A DNA stretch of 46,317 nucleotides, taken from CAZIUL01 sp964542475 (lineage in GTDB: Bacteria; Planctomycetota; B15-G4; CAYZWU01). Numbering within the stretch: position 1 is the stretch's first letter; every line of letters begins with the position of its first letter. A program made the position numbers and the translations under genes. Positions 1 to 9,261 of this stretch are shown here, piece by piece. The stretch is taken from NCBI GenBank assembly GCA_964542475.1, contig CAZIUL010000032.1, positions 1 to 46,317 of the forward strand, in the 5' to 3' direction. The notes beneath the pieces were generated by a model, which had not been told where the DNA came from, did not search any database, and saw only the letters and a list, made by a program, of their open reading frames with translations.

Positions 1-583
1 GCATCAGCCGGCAGCCCTCCTCACCGAAAGCATGGTCGTACCGGTGCGTGTCGGAACAAACAAAAAGGACATGAGGCAGCTCGCTGCCGCCCTCCCTTTT
101 TCGACGGATCTTCAGGTTGCCTGCAGCGCCCGGCCCGGCCGACCCCCGCAGGGTCCACTTGACTGAAATCCGCTTTCCCTGAAAAGGGCTCAGGTCGACG
201 CAAACGGTTTTCTTCCACAGCGCCAGGCGGTTTTTCCCCTTGAACTCCTTTGATCCGACAAAACATGGAACGCCGCTGTGCAAGGTATGAACCCGGCCAT
301 CCACAATGCCGAAGACTTCGAAACGGGCGTCTTTCCTCGCCTCGCCTTGTGCAATGGGGATGAACTCCAGCACGCAGGGGTTTTCCAGCAGGAGGGATTC
401 GGGCTCGACCATTTCATTGAAAAAGAGGCTGGCGGAAAGACAGATGCGAGGAGACCTTGATCCAAGCTGGTATATGCCGCCGCCCATGTCTCGAAGCTCA
501 TTTCCCGTTTCCTTCGAACAACCAGCGAACACAGCGATCAGCACGATCGAAATAACATGTATCTTGCCCGCGTTAATCTTCAT
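1..583 (-). CDS. Sulfatase-like lipoprotein, N-terminal part (runs off the window)
   Basis: Open frame of 194 codons from ATG at 583 to the window edge, with no stop. The first 22 residues form a lipoprotein signal: charged start (MKINAGK), hydrophobic stretch and lipobox VFAGC, predicting lipidation at Cys22. Residues about 35-170 look like a beta-rich extra domain that I do not recognise. Residues about 173-187 then read HVLFVCSDTHRYDH, which matches the opening strand and first metal-binding Asp of the sulfatase/alkaline phosphatase superfamily (family consensus like VLFVSIDTLRxDH). The catalytic Cys/Ser (CxPSR motif) lies outside the window, so type and activity cannot be checked. A purine-rich AAAAGAG precedes the start. 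It lies downstream of the glycan-enzyme gene on the same strand, 111 bp away. It may desulfate polysaccharide, in keeping with the fucosidase nearby. Confidence 0.75.
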   Translation of the reverse strand, partial: MKINAGKIHVISIVLIAVFAGCSKETGNELRDMGGGIYQLGSRSPRICLSASLFFNEMVEPESLLLENPCVLEFIPIAQGEARKDARFEVFGIVDGRVHTLHSGVPCFVGSKEFKGKNRLALWKKTVCVDLSPFQGKRISVKWTLRGSAGPGAAGNLKIRRKREGGSELPHVLFVCSDTHRYDHAFGEEGCRLM

Positions 584-694
584 CGGTCACTCTTTTCCAG
601 GCTTACAACCTCTGATTCGATGCCGTCATCCGCCGTGACAACGGCCTGCCGCTCCAAGCGGCGCGTTTCCCTGAAGTCAACATTTCACCCGGCA

Positions 695-3600
695 TCATTT
701 TTTTCTGGCGGCAGCCGGGAGGAGCCGGGATTTTTCCCAGCAGATGCCGTGGGTATAAAACGGTTCCCGAAAAACACGCGCATCCTCAAATCCCGCCTTC
801 TCCAGACCCGAGAGAAACCTCTTCTCGTCCTTGTCATCCGGCATTATCGACAAAAACAGGCCGCCTGGTTTCAGCCGATGACAGGCGTCTTCGGGTGGAT
901 GTTCCTTCTCAACGATCAGGAAATCAAGCTGTGCCGCATCTGATGCCGCGGAACTGACGCCGGAAAAACCGAACTTCTTCTCGAGGCAGGAAACGCAGGG
1001 CTTGCCGCCGATCGCGCCCGCGCCGCGCAACTCCCGCCTTTCCGGAAACCTCCTGATACACATGCTCTCGCCGAAAAGCTCCTTGCCAAGAAGATGAACC
1101 ATTGCCCTTGTCATGACCGTTGAGCCGCACCCGGGGCATGGATGGTCGGCGGGTCGCGGATCATCGAGCGCACTTCTGCACGACAGGCCGCATACGTTGC
1201 ACTCCCACCACATGCCGCGAGGATCGAAGAGTTCGGACTTGTTTACGCTTTTCGATGATTTCTTGTCGGTATGGAGCTCCCATTTCATGCCCCACTTCTC
1301 CTCGTACTTCTTACGGTTTTCTTCGAAAATCCTGTCGTAGGTTTTTTTGTCCAGGACACCGAAGGAAGCCCTCCCCCAGTGGTGGATGTAGATGTCTTCG
1401 GCGCAAACTATGCGGTATCCGGCCTTTTTCACGCGGAGCGAGAAATCATCGTCCTCGAACATGCCCACCTCGAAACGTTCGTCGAGCCCCCCTATCCTGT
1501 CCATGAGCGGCTTCCGCACGCCCAGGCAGAACATGGCGAGCATCGATATATCGAAATGCCGTCCTTCATTTCCCTGTGACCGTCGCTCGGCAACCCTGTG
1601 GATCTCATTCGAGTCATTGCACTTCACGTCGATCCTGGCCTCGTTGCCCGCCCAGTTGGTCACAGGCCCCACCAGGCCGATCTGGGGATTAGAAAGGTAG
1701 CGGATCATCCGGGTCAGCCAGCCCCTGGTCACGATGGTGTCGTTGTTCAACAGCACGATGTAGTCGCACACACCCGCGGCGATGACACCCTGGTTGTTGG
1801 CCCTGGCAAAGCCGAGGTTTTCCCTGTTGAACAAGACCTGCAGCCGCTCATGGCTGCCCGCCTGAGCCTTCAGGTAATCCACGACATCGGGCGTGGAACC
1901 GTTGTCCACCACCACGACCCGGTAATCGGGGTAATCTGTGCACGCCCACAAGCTATCAAGACACTGACCCAGGTAATCGAGGTTGTTGTAGCTCACTATG
2001 ATGATTGCAGCCCTTCCGAAAAAAGCGCTGAACTCCTGTTTAAGCCGCGTACAGCGCGAGCTCCAATCGTTTTGACGCGCAAGCGCTGCCCGTTCACGGC
2101 GCCTTTCAGCGGACTTGTCCGCAAGGGCCTCGCGGATCCGGGGGACGAACTCGTGCTTCCCCGCCACGGAAAAAAACGAACCGCGAAAAGGTTCGAGCTC
2201 GGGAAGCGGCACGGACACCACGGGTTTGCCAGCGGAAAGGTACTCGAAAAACTTGACGGGGTTCGTGGCCCTGGTGAGGGTGTTGATCTTGAAAGGAATG
2301 CAGGCAACGTCAAACCGGTGCAAATAACCCGGTAGATCGACATAATCCTTTTCACCCAGCAGATGCAGGTTGGGAAGGTTTTCCAGCGAGGTCACGTCCG
2401 CGCCCGCAGTTGAGCCGATCAGCACGAACTGCCACTCCGGGCAGACCTTGGCAGCCTCCAGGACCATCTCCACATCGAACCATTCCGAGATCGCGCCGTA
2501 GTATCCGATGACGGGCCCCTTGAGATCCGACAAAGGCAGCCGGTCCGGGCGCCTGCTGAAAAAATCAAAATCCGCTGCATTCGGAACCAGGCACAGCCGC
2601 CTTGCCTTTGGTTCGATCTTTTCCTTGAGAATCCGCGCGGTTGTGATCACCAGGTCGCTCTTCGCGATCAGGCTCTCTTCCCACTTGAGCATGATCTCCT
2701 TGTTGTTGGCGAACCCGCTGTGATCGTCCATGCAGTCGTAAACAACACGCCAGCCCCACCGGTCCCTCATGGCCATGGCAAGGGGTGTCCAGAACGGCAG
2801 GTCCACGATGGAAACGGCGTTCACCACGCCGGTTCTGCAGCGCAGCATGTCCAGGGCATCCATCATGATGCCCACGTCCCTCTTTCCAAGCTCGTTCTCG
2901 TACAGGTTCAGCCTGGGGCTGCCGGGCAGCCGGATGCTGTACACGTTTTCTTCCAGATCCTGCACCACGAGCTTCCTGAGCTTTTGATTGAACACCGTCT
3001 GAACGTAGAATACGCGATGGCCGGCCCGGGCCAGGAGGCGCGCCAGTTGCTGAGGCCGTTGAAAACGGAAGAGCCAGTCGATTACCGGAAAGACAAAGAT
3101 GTCGTACAGGCCGGGCCTGATCTTGTCGTACCTGGGGATGGATGTCATCCTGCAAAGCTCCTCGCCCTTTTTGCGTATCGAGGAGCCCGAAAGCGCGGAC
3201 GATGAACGTCGTGAAAAAACCCGGTCCGCGACACCGAGAAAACCAGAGCGCATCCTACCCAGGTTTTTCCGCACTCTCGCCCAGGAGCCGGGTGCCTGCC
3301 TTTTTCGTTGTTTCCCGCTTTTCTTGCCGCCTGGTTCACGGGATTCCAGGCTTTTTGAAAGGATAGAGTTGTTCTCGACAACGTGAGCCAGCTCCTTCTG
3401 CAAATCGTGCGCATAAGCAGCCCAACCTTCCTTCAACACATTGGTGAAAAAATTCAGGGTGTGCAGGTGAAGAGCTGTTTCCGCTGCATACGGTTTCGTG
3501 CCGCTCAGCATCCCATCCCCAAGGGAAGAGAGCTCTACCGTCCGGGACGCGACTATGAGCTTGCGGTAGCTGGGCTCGCGGTTGTCCGATCTGTAAAAAC

Positions 3601-4828
3601 AGGCGTTGTAATAGGCGTTGGCCCTGGCGCTGAGCTTCTCATCGGGAAAGCGCCACTGGAGCATGAAAAATGTGGACAGAGCAATTATCCAGTGAGGGAG
3701 ATAGCCGTTCGGGAGCACCGCGGTCTCGAAACCGTTTTCATTCAAGGCTGTCAGGGTTCCTGCGAGATCGGGCAGTCCGTGGCAGCGGTGCTCTTCCATA
3801 AATTCGTACCGCTCCCCGTACTTCGATTCGATCAGGCTCTGAACAATCTTCTCGGCCCTGACCACCTCCGGATCCTCGAAAGGGGCGTTGAGAAACAGGA
3901 GCCGCTTGTTCACCCGCATGAGCTCCGCCAGGAACCGCGGCCTTGAATCCGGCGCGATGTGCTCGATCGTGTCGCTGCTGACCGCCACATCGAACGCCCC
4001 GTCCCGGAAAGGCAGCAAGCAACCGTTCGCCCGCACATACTCCCCGCGCCACTTCTGTATGTCCGTGATGGTGACTGTGTTGCAGGGAAGAAAACGCTGG
4101 AGAGTTCCGGGCCATCCGCCAACGTCGAGAACGCTGAGGCTCAAGGGATCATCAAAGAGGTTTTCCAGCGCTTCCCGGATTATCCTGTAACGGTTGTACT
4201 GGTCAAAAGGCAGCTCCTCTGTCTTCAATCCCTGAAACGATTCGAAGGTGATCCGCTTGCTCAGCTCCACGCTGTAAAGTGCATGGGTGCGGATCAGCCG
4301 AGCCTTCCAAGACCTGAGCCCGGCGTCGTCAGCCTTTTTTCTGATCAGCATGCCAACGCCGCACGGGTAATCCAGCGTCATGTCATCATCCACGACGAGA
4401 ACATCGCCCACCCCTTCGAACAGACGCGGCACATCCTCCCGGCTGTATCGCCAATAGTCATCGGGATAACCCGGGAGCTCGAAACCGATGGAACGTGTCG
4501 TCACGATGAGAAGCCCGCCCATCCTCAGGACAGACATCATCTGGAAGAGAACATTGGGCCAATCCGGTACGCGCTCGATCATCTCGAGGGACAAAACCAC
4601 ATCGAAATGCCGGGGAGGAAAAAAGCTTTTCAGGTGGTTTGCATCCACGATGCGATCAACCCCTTCCCCGTCCCGGATGTCGACGCCCGTGTATCCGGCG
4701 CAGCGGGGAGCGCACAGGGAGCGTGGGGATCCGTTGACATCCCTGGAACCCACCTCCAGGGCAACGGGATGTTCGGGCCAAAAGCCGAAACTCTCCTTAA
4801 CGAAATCCAGGCACCAGTCATTGCACAT
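695..4828 (-). CDS. Five-module glycan enzyme: two methyltransferases, GT4, GT2 and degenerate C-terminal module
   Basis: About 1,377 residues. Modules in order: a class I SAM methyltransferase (about 1-175; motif I LEVGSRD, acidic VDIRD); a second one (about 195-420; LDVGGWPG, DTIEHI); a basic linker; a GT4-type glycosyltransferase (about 570-930; FRFQRPQQLARLL and the nucleotide-sugar motif FFEYLSAGKPVV); a GT2 glycosyltransferase (about 940-1220; IIIVSYNNLDYL, VVVDNGS, LLNNDT, FEDDDFSLR); and a tail with two CxxC pairs (about 1209-1240) followed by a weak methyltransferase-like end without an obvious SAM motif. It probably builds and methylates a surface glycan in the cytoplasm. The start is uncertain: GTG at 4846 is in frame. 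I prefer ATG 4828 because a nine-codon ORF (start at 4860, preceded by AGGAG) ends one base before it, as in coupled reinitiation. The 182-bp inverted repeat lies just upstream. Confidence 0.85.
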   Translation of the reverse strand: MCNDWCLDFVKESFGFWPEHPVALEVGSRDVNGSPRSLCAPRCAGYTGVDIRDGEGVDRIVDANHLKSFFPPRHFDVVLSLEMIERVPDWPNVLFQMMSVLRMGGLLIVTTRSIGFELPGYPDDYWRYSREDVPRLFEGVGDVLVVDDDMTLDYPCGVGMLIRKKADDAGLRSWKARLIRTHALYSVELSKRITFESFQGLKTEELPFDQYNRYRIIREALENLFDDPLSLSVLDVGGWPGTLQRFLPCNTVTITDIQKWRGEYVRANGCLLPFRDGAFDVAVSSDTIEHIAPDSRPRFLAELMRVNKRLLFLNAPFEDPEVVRAEKIVQSLIESKYGERYEFMEEHRCHGLPDLAGTLTALNENGFETAVLPNGYLPHWIIALSTFFMLQWRFPDEKLSARANAYYNACFYRSDNREPSYRKLIVASRTVELSSLGDGMLSGTKPYAAETALHLHTLNFFTNVLKEGWAAYAHDLQKELAHVVENNSILSKSLESREPGGKKSGKQRKRQAPGSWARVRKNLGRMRSGFLGVADRVFSRRSSSALSGSSIRKKGEELCRMTSIPRYDKIRPGLYDIFVFPVIDWLFRFQRPQQLARLLARAGHRVFYVQTVFNQKLRKLVVQDLEENVYSIRLPGSPRLNLYENELGKRDVGIMMDALDMLRCRTGVVNAVSIVDLPFWTPLAMAMRDRWGWRVVYDCMDDHSGFANNKEIMLKWEESLIAKSDLVITTARILKEKIEPKARRLCLVPNAADFDFFSRRPDRLPLSDLKGPVIGYYGAISEWFDVEMVLEAAKVCPEWQFVLIGSTAGADVTSLENLPNLHLLGEKDYVDLPGYLHRFDVACIPFKINTLTRATNPVKFFEYLSAGKPVVSVPLPELEPFRGSFFSVAGKHEFVPRIREALADKSAERRRERAALARQNDWSSRCTRLKQEFSAFFGRAAIIIVSYNNLDYLGQCLDSLWACTDYPDYRVVVVDNGSTPDVVDYLKAQAGSHERLQVLFNRENLGFARANNQGVIAAGVCDYIVLLNNDTIVTRGWLTRMIRYLSNPQIGLVGPVTNWAGNEARIDVKCNDSNEIHRVAERRSQGNEGRHFDISMLAMFCLGVRKPLMDRIGGLDERFEVGMFEDDDFSLRVKKAGYRIVCAEDIYIHHWGRASFGVLDKKTYDRIFEENRKKYEEKWGMKWELHTDKKSSKSVNKSELFDPRGMWWECNVCGLSCRSALDDPRPADHPCPGCGSTVMTRAMVHLLGKELFGESMCIRRFPERRELRGAGAIGGKPCVSCLEKKFGFSGVSSAASDAAQLDFLIVEKEHPPEDACHRLKPGGLFLSIMPDDKDEKRFLSGLEKAGFEDARVFREPFYTHGICWEKSRLLPAAARKK

Positions 4829-4884
4829 GTTACAGGAAACCCACACTTTTGAAGATCATTCGGAACTCCTGCCAAAGGCAGCGA

Positions 4885-5066
4885 TCTAGCCCGCATATTT
4901 CATCCTCTTCTGCTGCGGCACCGTAAACTGCGTCGTGGCTGCGTTTCATGCCGGGAGACGATCCTCAACCTGTAGGAACAGGCCTGCGGTCGTCTCCTGA
5001 CATGCGCCTTGCCACAACACAGTTTACGGCACCTCGCGACGAAAAGTATGAAATAAGCGGGCTAGA
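4885..5066. repeat. 182-bp inverted-repeat element (complete copy of a dispersed family)
   Basis: The outer ends match as an inverted repeat of about 55 bp. The left arm begins TCTAGCCCGCATATTTCATC and the right arm read in reverse begins TCTAGCCCGCTTATTTCATA. Both arms later share CCGTAAACTG and GTGGC. Inside is a second hairpin: GGAGACGA near 4954 pairs with TCGTCTCC near 4990, and CCTGT with ACAGG at its tip. The whole element could fold into one long cruciform. It contains no ORF of note and fills most of the 350-bp gap between the fucosidase stop and the glycan-enzyme start. Shorter pieces occur at 7110, 39491 and 46264. A non-autonomous MITE-like element or a large REP/BIME-type palindrome would both fit. 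The rest of the gap (5067-5178) holds only a CG-rich alternating stretch. Confidence 0.85.
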
Positions 5067-5178
5067 CATCCATACTCTATGTGATGTTGTTTATCAAGGC
5101 TGTAACGCGGCGCTCCGATCACAATCCCAGGCATGATGCCGCGCGCAAACGCTCGTGTACGCCCGCGCGCGCCCGCGA

Positions 5179-6966
5179 TCAAAGCTCGCCATACACTTTC
5201 ACCGAGTAAAGGTGCAGGTATTCGGCTTTTTTCTGGTTCAGGCCGATCTTGATGTAGCGCGATTCCATGGAGGATTCGGCTGAACCGAGAACAACGGACC
5301 ACACCTTTCGCATGCTGTCCGCCTGCCACACCCGTGTCCACTCCTTTGCGTCTTTCGACACCCAGGCTGCGAGCGATTCGGCGCGATCCTGCAGGCTGCC
5401 CATCCTGTTCACGATCTCCAGGCCCCTGACCCGCGCCGCGCGCCCGAGGTCGATGATGATGTGCGGGTTTTGTTCCTGCTCCGTGTGGAAAGCGTAGTCG
5501 CCGCTGTATCCCTCGCCTTTCAGCAGGTGCTCTTCATTGACGCTCCACTGGGCCGCGCGCGAGCTCATCTCGTAGGCCGCGTCCTTTGATATCCATCCCC
5601 CGCAGACGCCCGTATCGAACACAGTGGGAGCTCTTGCGGCCGCAGCCATCCCGGTAACAGGCGCGTCCAGCTCGAGCACAACGATCGTATCCACAGGGTC
5701 CCGCTCATTTACAGGCAGAGTCAGGGTGATCATGTCGTCCGCCTGCTCGAACCCGACCTCCCCCCCGGTCATCAATGACGCGGACAGGATCCTGTTGCTG
5801 ATGCCCGGAAGGAGGACCGCATCCGCATCCCTTTCGAACACGTGAACGAACACGGTGCTGCCCTTGTGCGTGCTGCACCCCCAGTTCCCCGGATAAAACG
5901 GCCCACCTCGTGTTCCGTAGATGCTGCGCCCGTGCCTGCCGAGCCATTGCCCCATCTCTTTCAGCCTGTCCGCCTGGCGCGGCTCGATCCTGCCGTCAGA
6001 CATGGGTCCCACGTTGAACAGCAGGTTGCCGTCCCCGCCCGCTGTCAGGACCAGCGTTCTGATGCACTGCTCGAACGTCTTCATGCTGTCTTCCGGCTTC
6101 CATGCCCACTGCCGGCAGATGGTCATGCACGTTTCCCAGGGGCGCTTGTTGTTGAACGCGCCGATGCGCTGCTCTGGAGTGTCGTACTCCCCCGGGTTTT
6201 TCGATTTTCGGGCGGTTTTGCCCGCCTCGGCCTTGCCTGCTTTGCCGACCCGGTTGTTTATCAGCATACCGGGATCGAGCTCGCGGCAGAACTTCAGGAG
6301 CTCAACGCCCCGCTCGAATGTCCACGGCTCTTCCCAATGCCCGTCGAACCATATGGTAAACAGCGGGCCGTAACCGTTCACGAGCTCGGCAAGCTGGTTG
6401 TGCAGAAACTCCTGGTAACGGTCCATGTCCGGGTCTGGCTTTTTGGTTTTTCCGCCCGGGCTGCCTGTTCCATAGTCGGGATGATACCAGTCCAGGACGG
6501 AGTAGTACGTTCCAAAGGCGATGCCGCCTTTCCTGCAAGCATCGGACAGCTCCTTGATCACATCGCGGCCGAAAGGCGAGTTCATGATGTTGTAATCCGT
6601 CTGTTTCGTGTCCCAGAGGCAAAAACCGTCGTGATGCTTGCTGGTGATCACCATGTACTTCATGCCGGCCTGCTTTGCGATGCCAACCCATTCGTCCGCA
6701 TCGAACCTTGCGGGATCGAACCTCTTATAAAGGCTGTCGTACTCATCCCTGGGAACCTGGTTCCCGCGGGACCACCCGATCTCGGTCCCTTTCAGCGACA
6801 CCGGACCCCAGTGTATGAACATGCCGAAGCGCATCTCTTGCCAGTCTTCCACCCTCTCCTGCAGGAGATCGTCTTCCAACACCGGGTCCTCACACGCCCG
6901 GGCCGGGACGGAACAGGCGAGCAGACAACAGAAAGTCACTGTGAACAGTTTGAAGAACATGATCAT
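5179..6966 (-). CDS. Secreted alpha-L-fucosidase (GH29) with C-terminal discoidin-like domain
   Basis: 595 residues. The start at 6966 is chosen because GGAG lies eight bases upstream and a signal peptide follows (MIMFFKLFTVTFCCLLACSVPARA); an in-frame extension to 7110 has neither. The GH29 catalytic barrel spans about residues 30-330, with FGMFIHWGP, SKHHDGFCLW and IWFDGHWE; the Asp of WFDG is the expected nucleophile of the retaining mechanism. After a beta-sandwich stretch, residues about 445-594 resemble an F5/8 type C (CBM32-like) module, with IIIDLGRAARVRGLEI and a closing YSVKVYGEL. It should release alpha-L-fucose from glycans outside the cytoplasm. It sits between the glycan-enzyme gene and a divergent secreted peptidase, and the sulfatase nearby suggests work on fucosylated, sulfated polysaccharide. 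Substrate linkage cannot be read from the sequence. Confidence 0.93.
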   Translation of the reverse strand: MIMFFKLFTVTFCCLLACSVPARACEDPVLEDDLLQERVEDWQEMRFGMFIHWGPVSLKGTEIGWSRGNQVPRDEYDSLYKRFDPARFDADEWVGIAKQAGMKYMVITSKHHDGFCLWDTKQTDYNIMNSPFGRDVIKELSDACRKGGIAFGTYYSVLDWYHPDYGTGSPGGKTKKPDPDMDRYQEFLHNQLAELVNGYGPLFTIWFDGHWEEPWTFERGVELLKFCRELDPGMLINNRVGKAGKAEAGKTARKSKNPGEYDTPEQRIGAFNNKRPWETCMTICRQWAWKPEDSMKTFEQCIRTLVLTAGGDGNLLFNVGPMSDGRIEPRQADRLKEMGQWLGRHGRSIYGTRGGPFYPGNWGCSTHKGSTVFVHVFERDADAVLLPGISNRILSASLMTGGEVGFEQADDMITLTLPVNERDPVDTIVVLELDAPVTGMAAAARAPTVFDTGVCGGWISKDAAYEMSSRAAQWSVNEEHLLKGEGYSGDYAFHTEQEQNPHIIIDLGRAARVRGLEIVNRMGSLQDRAESLAAWVSKDAKEWTRVWQADSMRKVWSVVLGSAESSMESRYIKIGLNQKKAEYLHLYSVKVYGEL

Positions 6967-7109
6967 GGGTCGATCTCCATAAAAGGAAGCTGCCCTTTGC
7001 CTCATAAAAATAGTAAACATAGAATAACAAGAAAAAGCGGCGGTGAATAAGGGCAGCATCCGCTTTTTTGGACCGACACATATGTTGTTATTGTTAGGTG
7101 CCCGATTCA

Positions 7110-7140
7110 AGCCCGCTTATTTCATACTCTTCTGCTGCGG
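7110..7140. repeat. Partial copy of the dispersed inverted repeat
   Basis: Reads AGCCCGCTTATTTCATACT followed by CTTCTGCTGCGG. The first part follows the right arm of the complete element at 4885-5066 and the second part its left arm, so this is a hybrid-looking end fragment of 31 bp. It lies in the divergent gap between the fucosidase and S9 peptidase genes. The AAGGAG ribosome binding site of the peptidase begins two bases after it, so insertion or decay of this fragment has shaped the leader of that gene. Confidence 0.7.
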
Positions 7141-7155
7141 GCAAGGAGCCACGAA

Positions 7156-9240
7156 ATGAAAACGATGAAGCATGCGGCTGTTCTTTTTTTTCTTCTCATG
7201 CTTGCCGGAAACGCCGCGGCCGGCAGGAAACCTTTTGCCATCGAAGATCTTTACAGGCTGAAAACACCGGCCGGACTTGCCCTGTCTCCCGACGGGAAAA
7301 AGGCGCTCTTTATCGTGGGCTCGAGCGACCTCGAAAAAGGGAAAAGCTTTTCTGATCTTTACATGCTGAACATCGACGACCGCACAACAAGGCGGCTCAC
7401 ACACAGCGACGAATCCGAAAGCTCGCCCTTCTGGTCAAAGAGCGGGAAAGTGATCTACTTCATCTCGGGCAGGGACGGAGGAAGCCACCTCTGGAAAATG
7501 CCTGCCGACGGCGGGGAAGCGAGCAAGGTCTCCGGTTTTTACACGGGCTTTTCGTCGCCGCTTCTTTTGTCCTCCAGGGGAACGGTGATTTTCTCGTCGC
7601 GCGTTTTTCCCGAATGCGGGGCGGACAGCGTTGCCAACGAACGGCTCGACGAGAAGCTGCGGAGCGGGCCCACCCAGGGTCATCATGCCAAAGAGCTTCT
7701 TTTCAGGCACTGGAACTTTTACAGGGACTGGAAATACTCACACCTTTTCGAAATGAACCTCGAAAGCGGCGAGGTAAAGGCGTTGACCGAAGGAAAACAG
7801 GACTTTCCGGTTTACGGGGGAAGCTTCGAGATTTCCCCGGATGAAAGCGAAATCTGCGTAACGGTCAACTTCGACGAGGATGCCGCAACCTCCACGAACA
7901 GCGACCTGTGCCTGATAAACCTCAACAGCGGAAAACGGATGAACATCACCGCGGACAACCCCGCCTTTGACGGGAATCCCGCCTACTCTCCGGACGGAAG
8001 GTACATCGCGTACAGGCTGCAAAAGATACCGTCATACGAGGCCGACCGCTTCCGGCTCGCGCTTTACGACCGCCGGACCGGGAAGTCCGCGGTTCTCACC
8101 GAGGCGCTGGACAACTGGGTAAACAGGATCGAGTGGGCTCCGGACTCGCGGCACATCTATTTCACCATTCACGAAGAAGGCGACTTTCCCCTGTACAGGG
8201 TAAGCGTTGATGACAACAGGACCGAAAAGGTGCTGTGCGACGCGAACATCACCGAGTTTCATATCACGCCGGACAGCGCGAGCATAGTGTATTTGCGATC
8301 TTCCGTGGGAGAGCCTCACGAAGCTCGTCAATACAAAACAAGCGGAAACGAAAAGCCGCGGCGGCTCACCTTTTTCAACAAGAAGGTTGAAGACGAGGTC
8401 GATATCCGTCCCGCTGAACGCATCTGGATCGAAGGCGCGGAAGGAAAAAAGTTCCTCTGTTTTGTTGTCAAGCCGCACGGGTTCGACCCATCGAAGATGT
8501 ATCCGCTGATCCTCAACGTTCACGGCGGGCCGCAGTACCAGTGGACCGACAGGTTCAGGGGGGACTGGCAGGTCTATCCCGGGGCAGGCTACGTGGTCGC
8601 CTTTCCGAACCCTCACGGCTCGACAGGGTTCGGCCAGGACTACACCGCCGCGATCTCCAAGGACTACAACGGCAGGGTAATGGAGGACGTTGACAGGGCT
8701 GCCGAGTACCTGGCTTCGCTTCCATATGTTGACGGAGAGCGCATGGGCGCCATGGGCTGGTCCTGGGGTGGGTACGCCATGATGTGGATCGAAGGGCACG
8801 GCAGCCGCTTCAAGGCTCTTGTGTGCATGATGGGGATCTTCGACCTGAGATCGAAATACCTTTCAACCGAAGAGCTCTGGTTTCCGGAGTGGGACAACGG
8901 GGGCGCACCGTGGGAGAACCCCGAATACTATGAAGAGGCAACGCCTTCGAACTACGTGAAGAGCTTCAAAACGCCGTGCATGATAATCACGGGTGAAAAG
9001 GACTACAGGGTCCCTTACACCCAGAGCATACAGTTCTTCACCGCCCTTCAGAAGATGAAGGTTCCTTCAGAGCTCATCATCTTCTCCGATGACGGCCATT
9101 GGCCCGATCCGGTCAAGTCGATGCCCGTGTACTACAACGCGCATCTTGACTGGTTCCATCGCTACCTCGGCGGTGATGAGCCCCCTTACGACACCGAGAA
9201 GATGCTGAGAAACCTGCAGTTCGCTGATGACGCCGAATGA
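7156..9240 (+). CDS. Secreted S9 prolyl-oligopeptidase-family peptidase
   Basis: 694 residues. A signal peptide (residues 1-22, ending AGNAAAG) is followed by a WD40/TolB-like beta-propeller (about 30-410, recurring motifs such as LALSPDGKKALF and PAYSPDGRYIAYR) and an alpha/beta hydrolase domain (about 430-690). The catalytic triad is complete: Ser536 in GWSWGG, Asp616 in TGEKDYRVPY and His648 in DDGHWP. This is the pattern of dipeptidyl or acylaminoacyl peptidases that cleave short peptides admitted through the propeller. AAGGAG lies eight bases before the ATG. It is divergent from the fucosidase and converges with the PQQ-propeller gene, leaving 21 bp between the stops. A periplasmic role in peptide scavenging is likely; the exact cleavage specificity is not visible. 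Confidence 0.93.
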   Translation: MKTMKHAAVLFFLLMLAGNAAAGRKPFAIEDLYRLKTPAGLALSPDGKKALFIVGSSDLEKGKSFSDLYMLNIDDRTTRRLTHSDESESSPFWSKSGKVIYFISGRDGGSHLWKMPADGGEASKVSGFYTGFSSPLLLSSRGTVIFSSRVFPECGADSVANERLDEKLRSGPTQGHHAKELLFRHWNFYRDWKYSHLFEMNLESGEVKALTEGKQDFPVYGGSFEISPDESEICVTVNFDEDAATSTNSDLCLINLNSGKRMNITADNPAFDGNPAYSPDGRYIAYRLQKIPSYEADRFRLALYDRRTGKSAVLTEALDNWVNRIEWAPDSRHIYFTIHEEGDFPLYRVSVDDNRTEKVLCDANITEFHITPDSASIVYLRSSVGEPHEARQYKTSGNEKPRRLTFFNKKVEDEVDIRPAERIWIEGAEGKKFLCFVVKPHGFDPSKMYPLILNVHGGPQYQWTDRFRGDWQVYPGAGYVVAFPNPHGSTGFGQDYTAAISKDYNGRVMEDVDRAAEYLASLPYVDGERMGAMGWSWGGYAMMWIEGHGSRFKALVCMMGIFDLRSKYLSTEELWFPEWDNGGAPWENPEYYEEATPSNYVKSFKTPCMIITGEKDYRVPYTQSIQFFTALQKMKVPSELIIFSDDGHWPDPVKSMPVYYNAHLDWFHRYLGGDEPPYDTEKMLRNLQFADDAE

Positions 9241-9261
9241 GCGATCGTGAAAAGGGGACGG

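Noticed and set aside
641..670. Terminator after the glycan-enzyme gene (GCCGCT/AGCGGC stem)
   Set aside because: The stem is six pairs with a three-base loop and no T-run follows on either strand.
4885..5066. CRISPR array
   Set aside because: The copies are far apart, in inverted arms, and have no regular spacers or cas genes.
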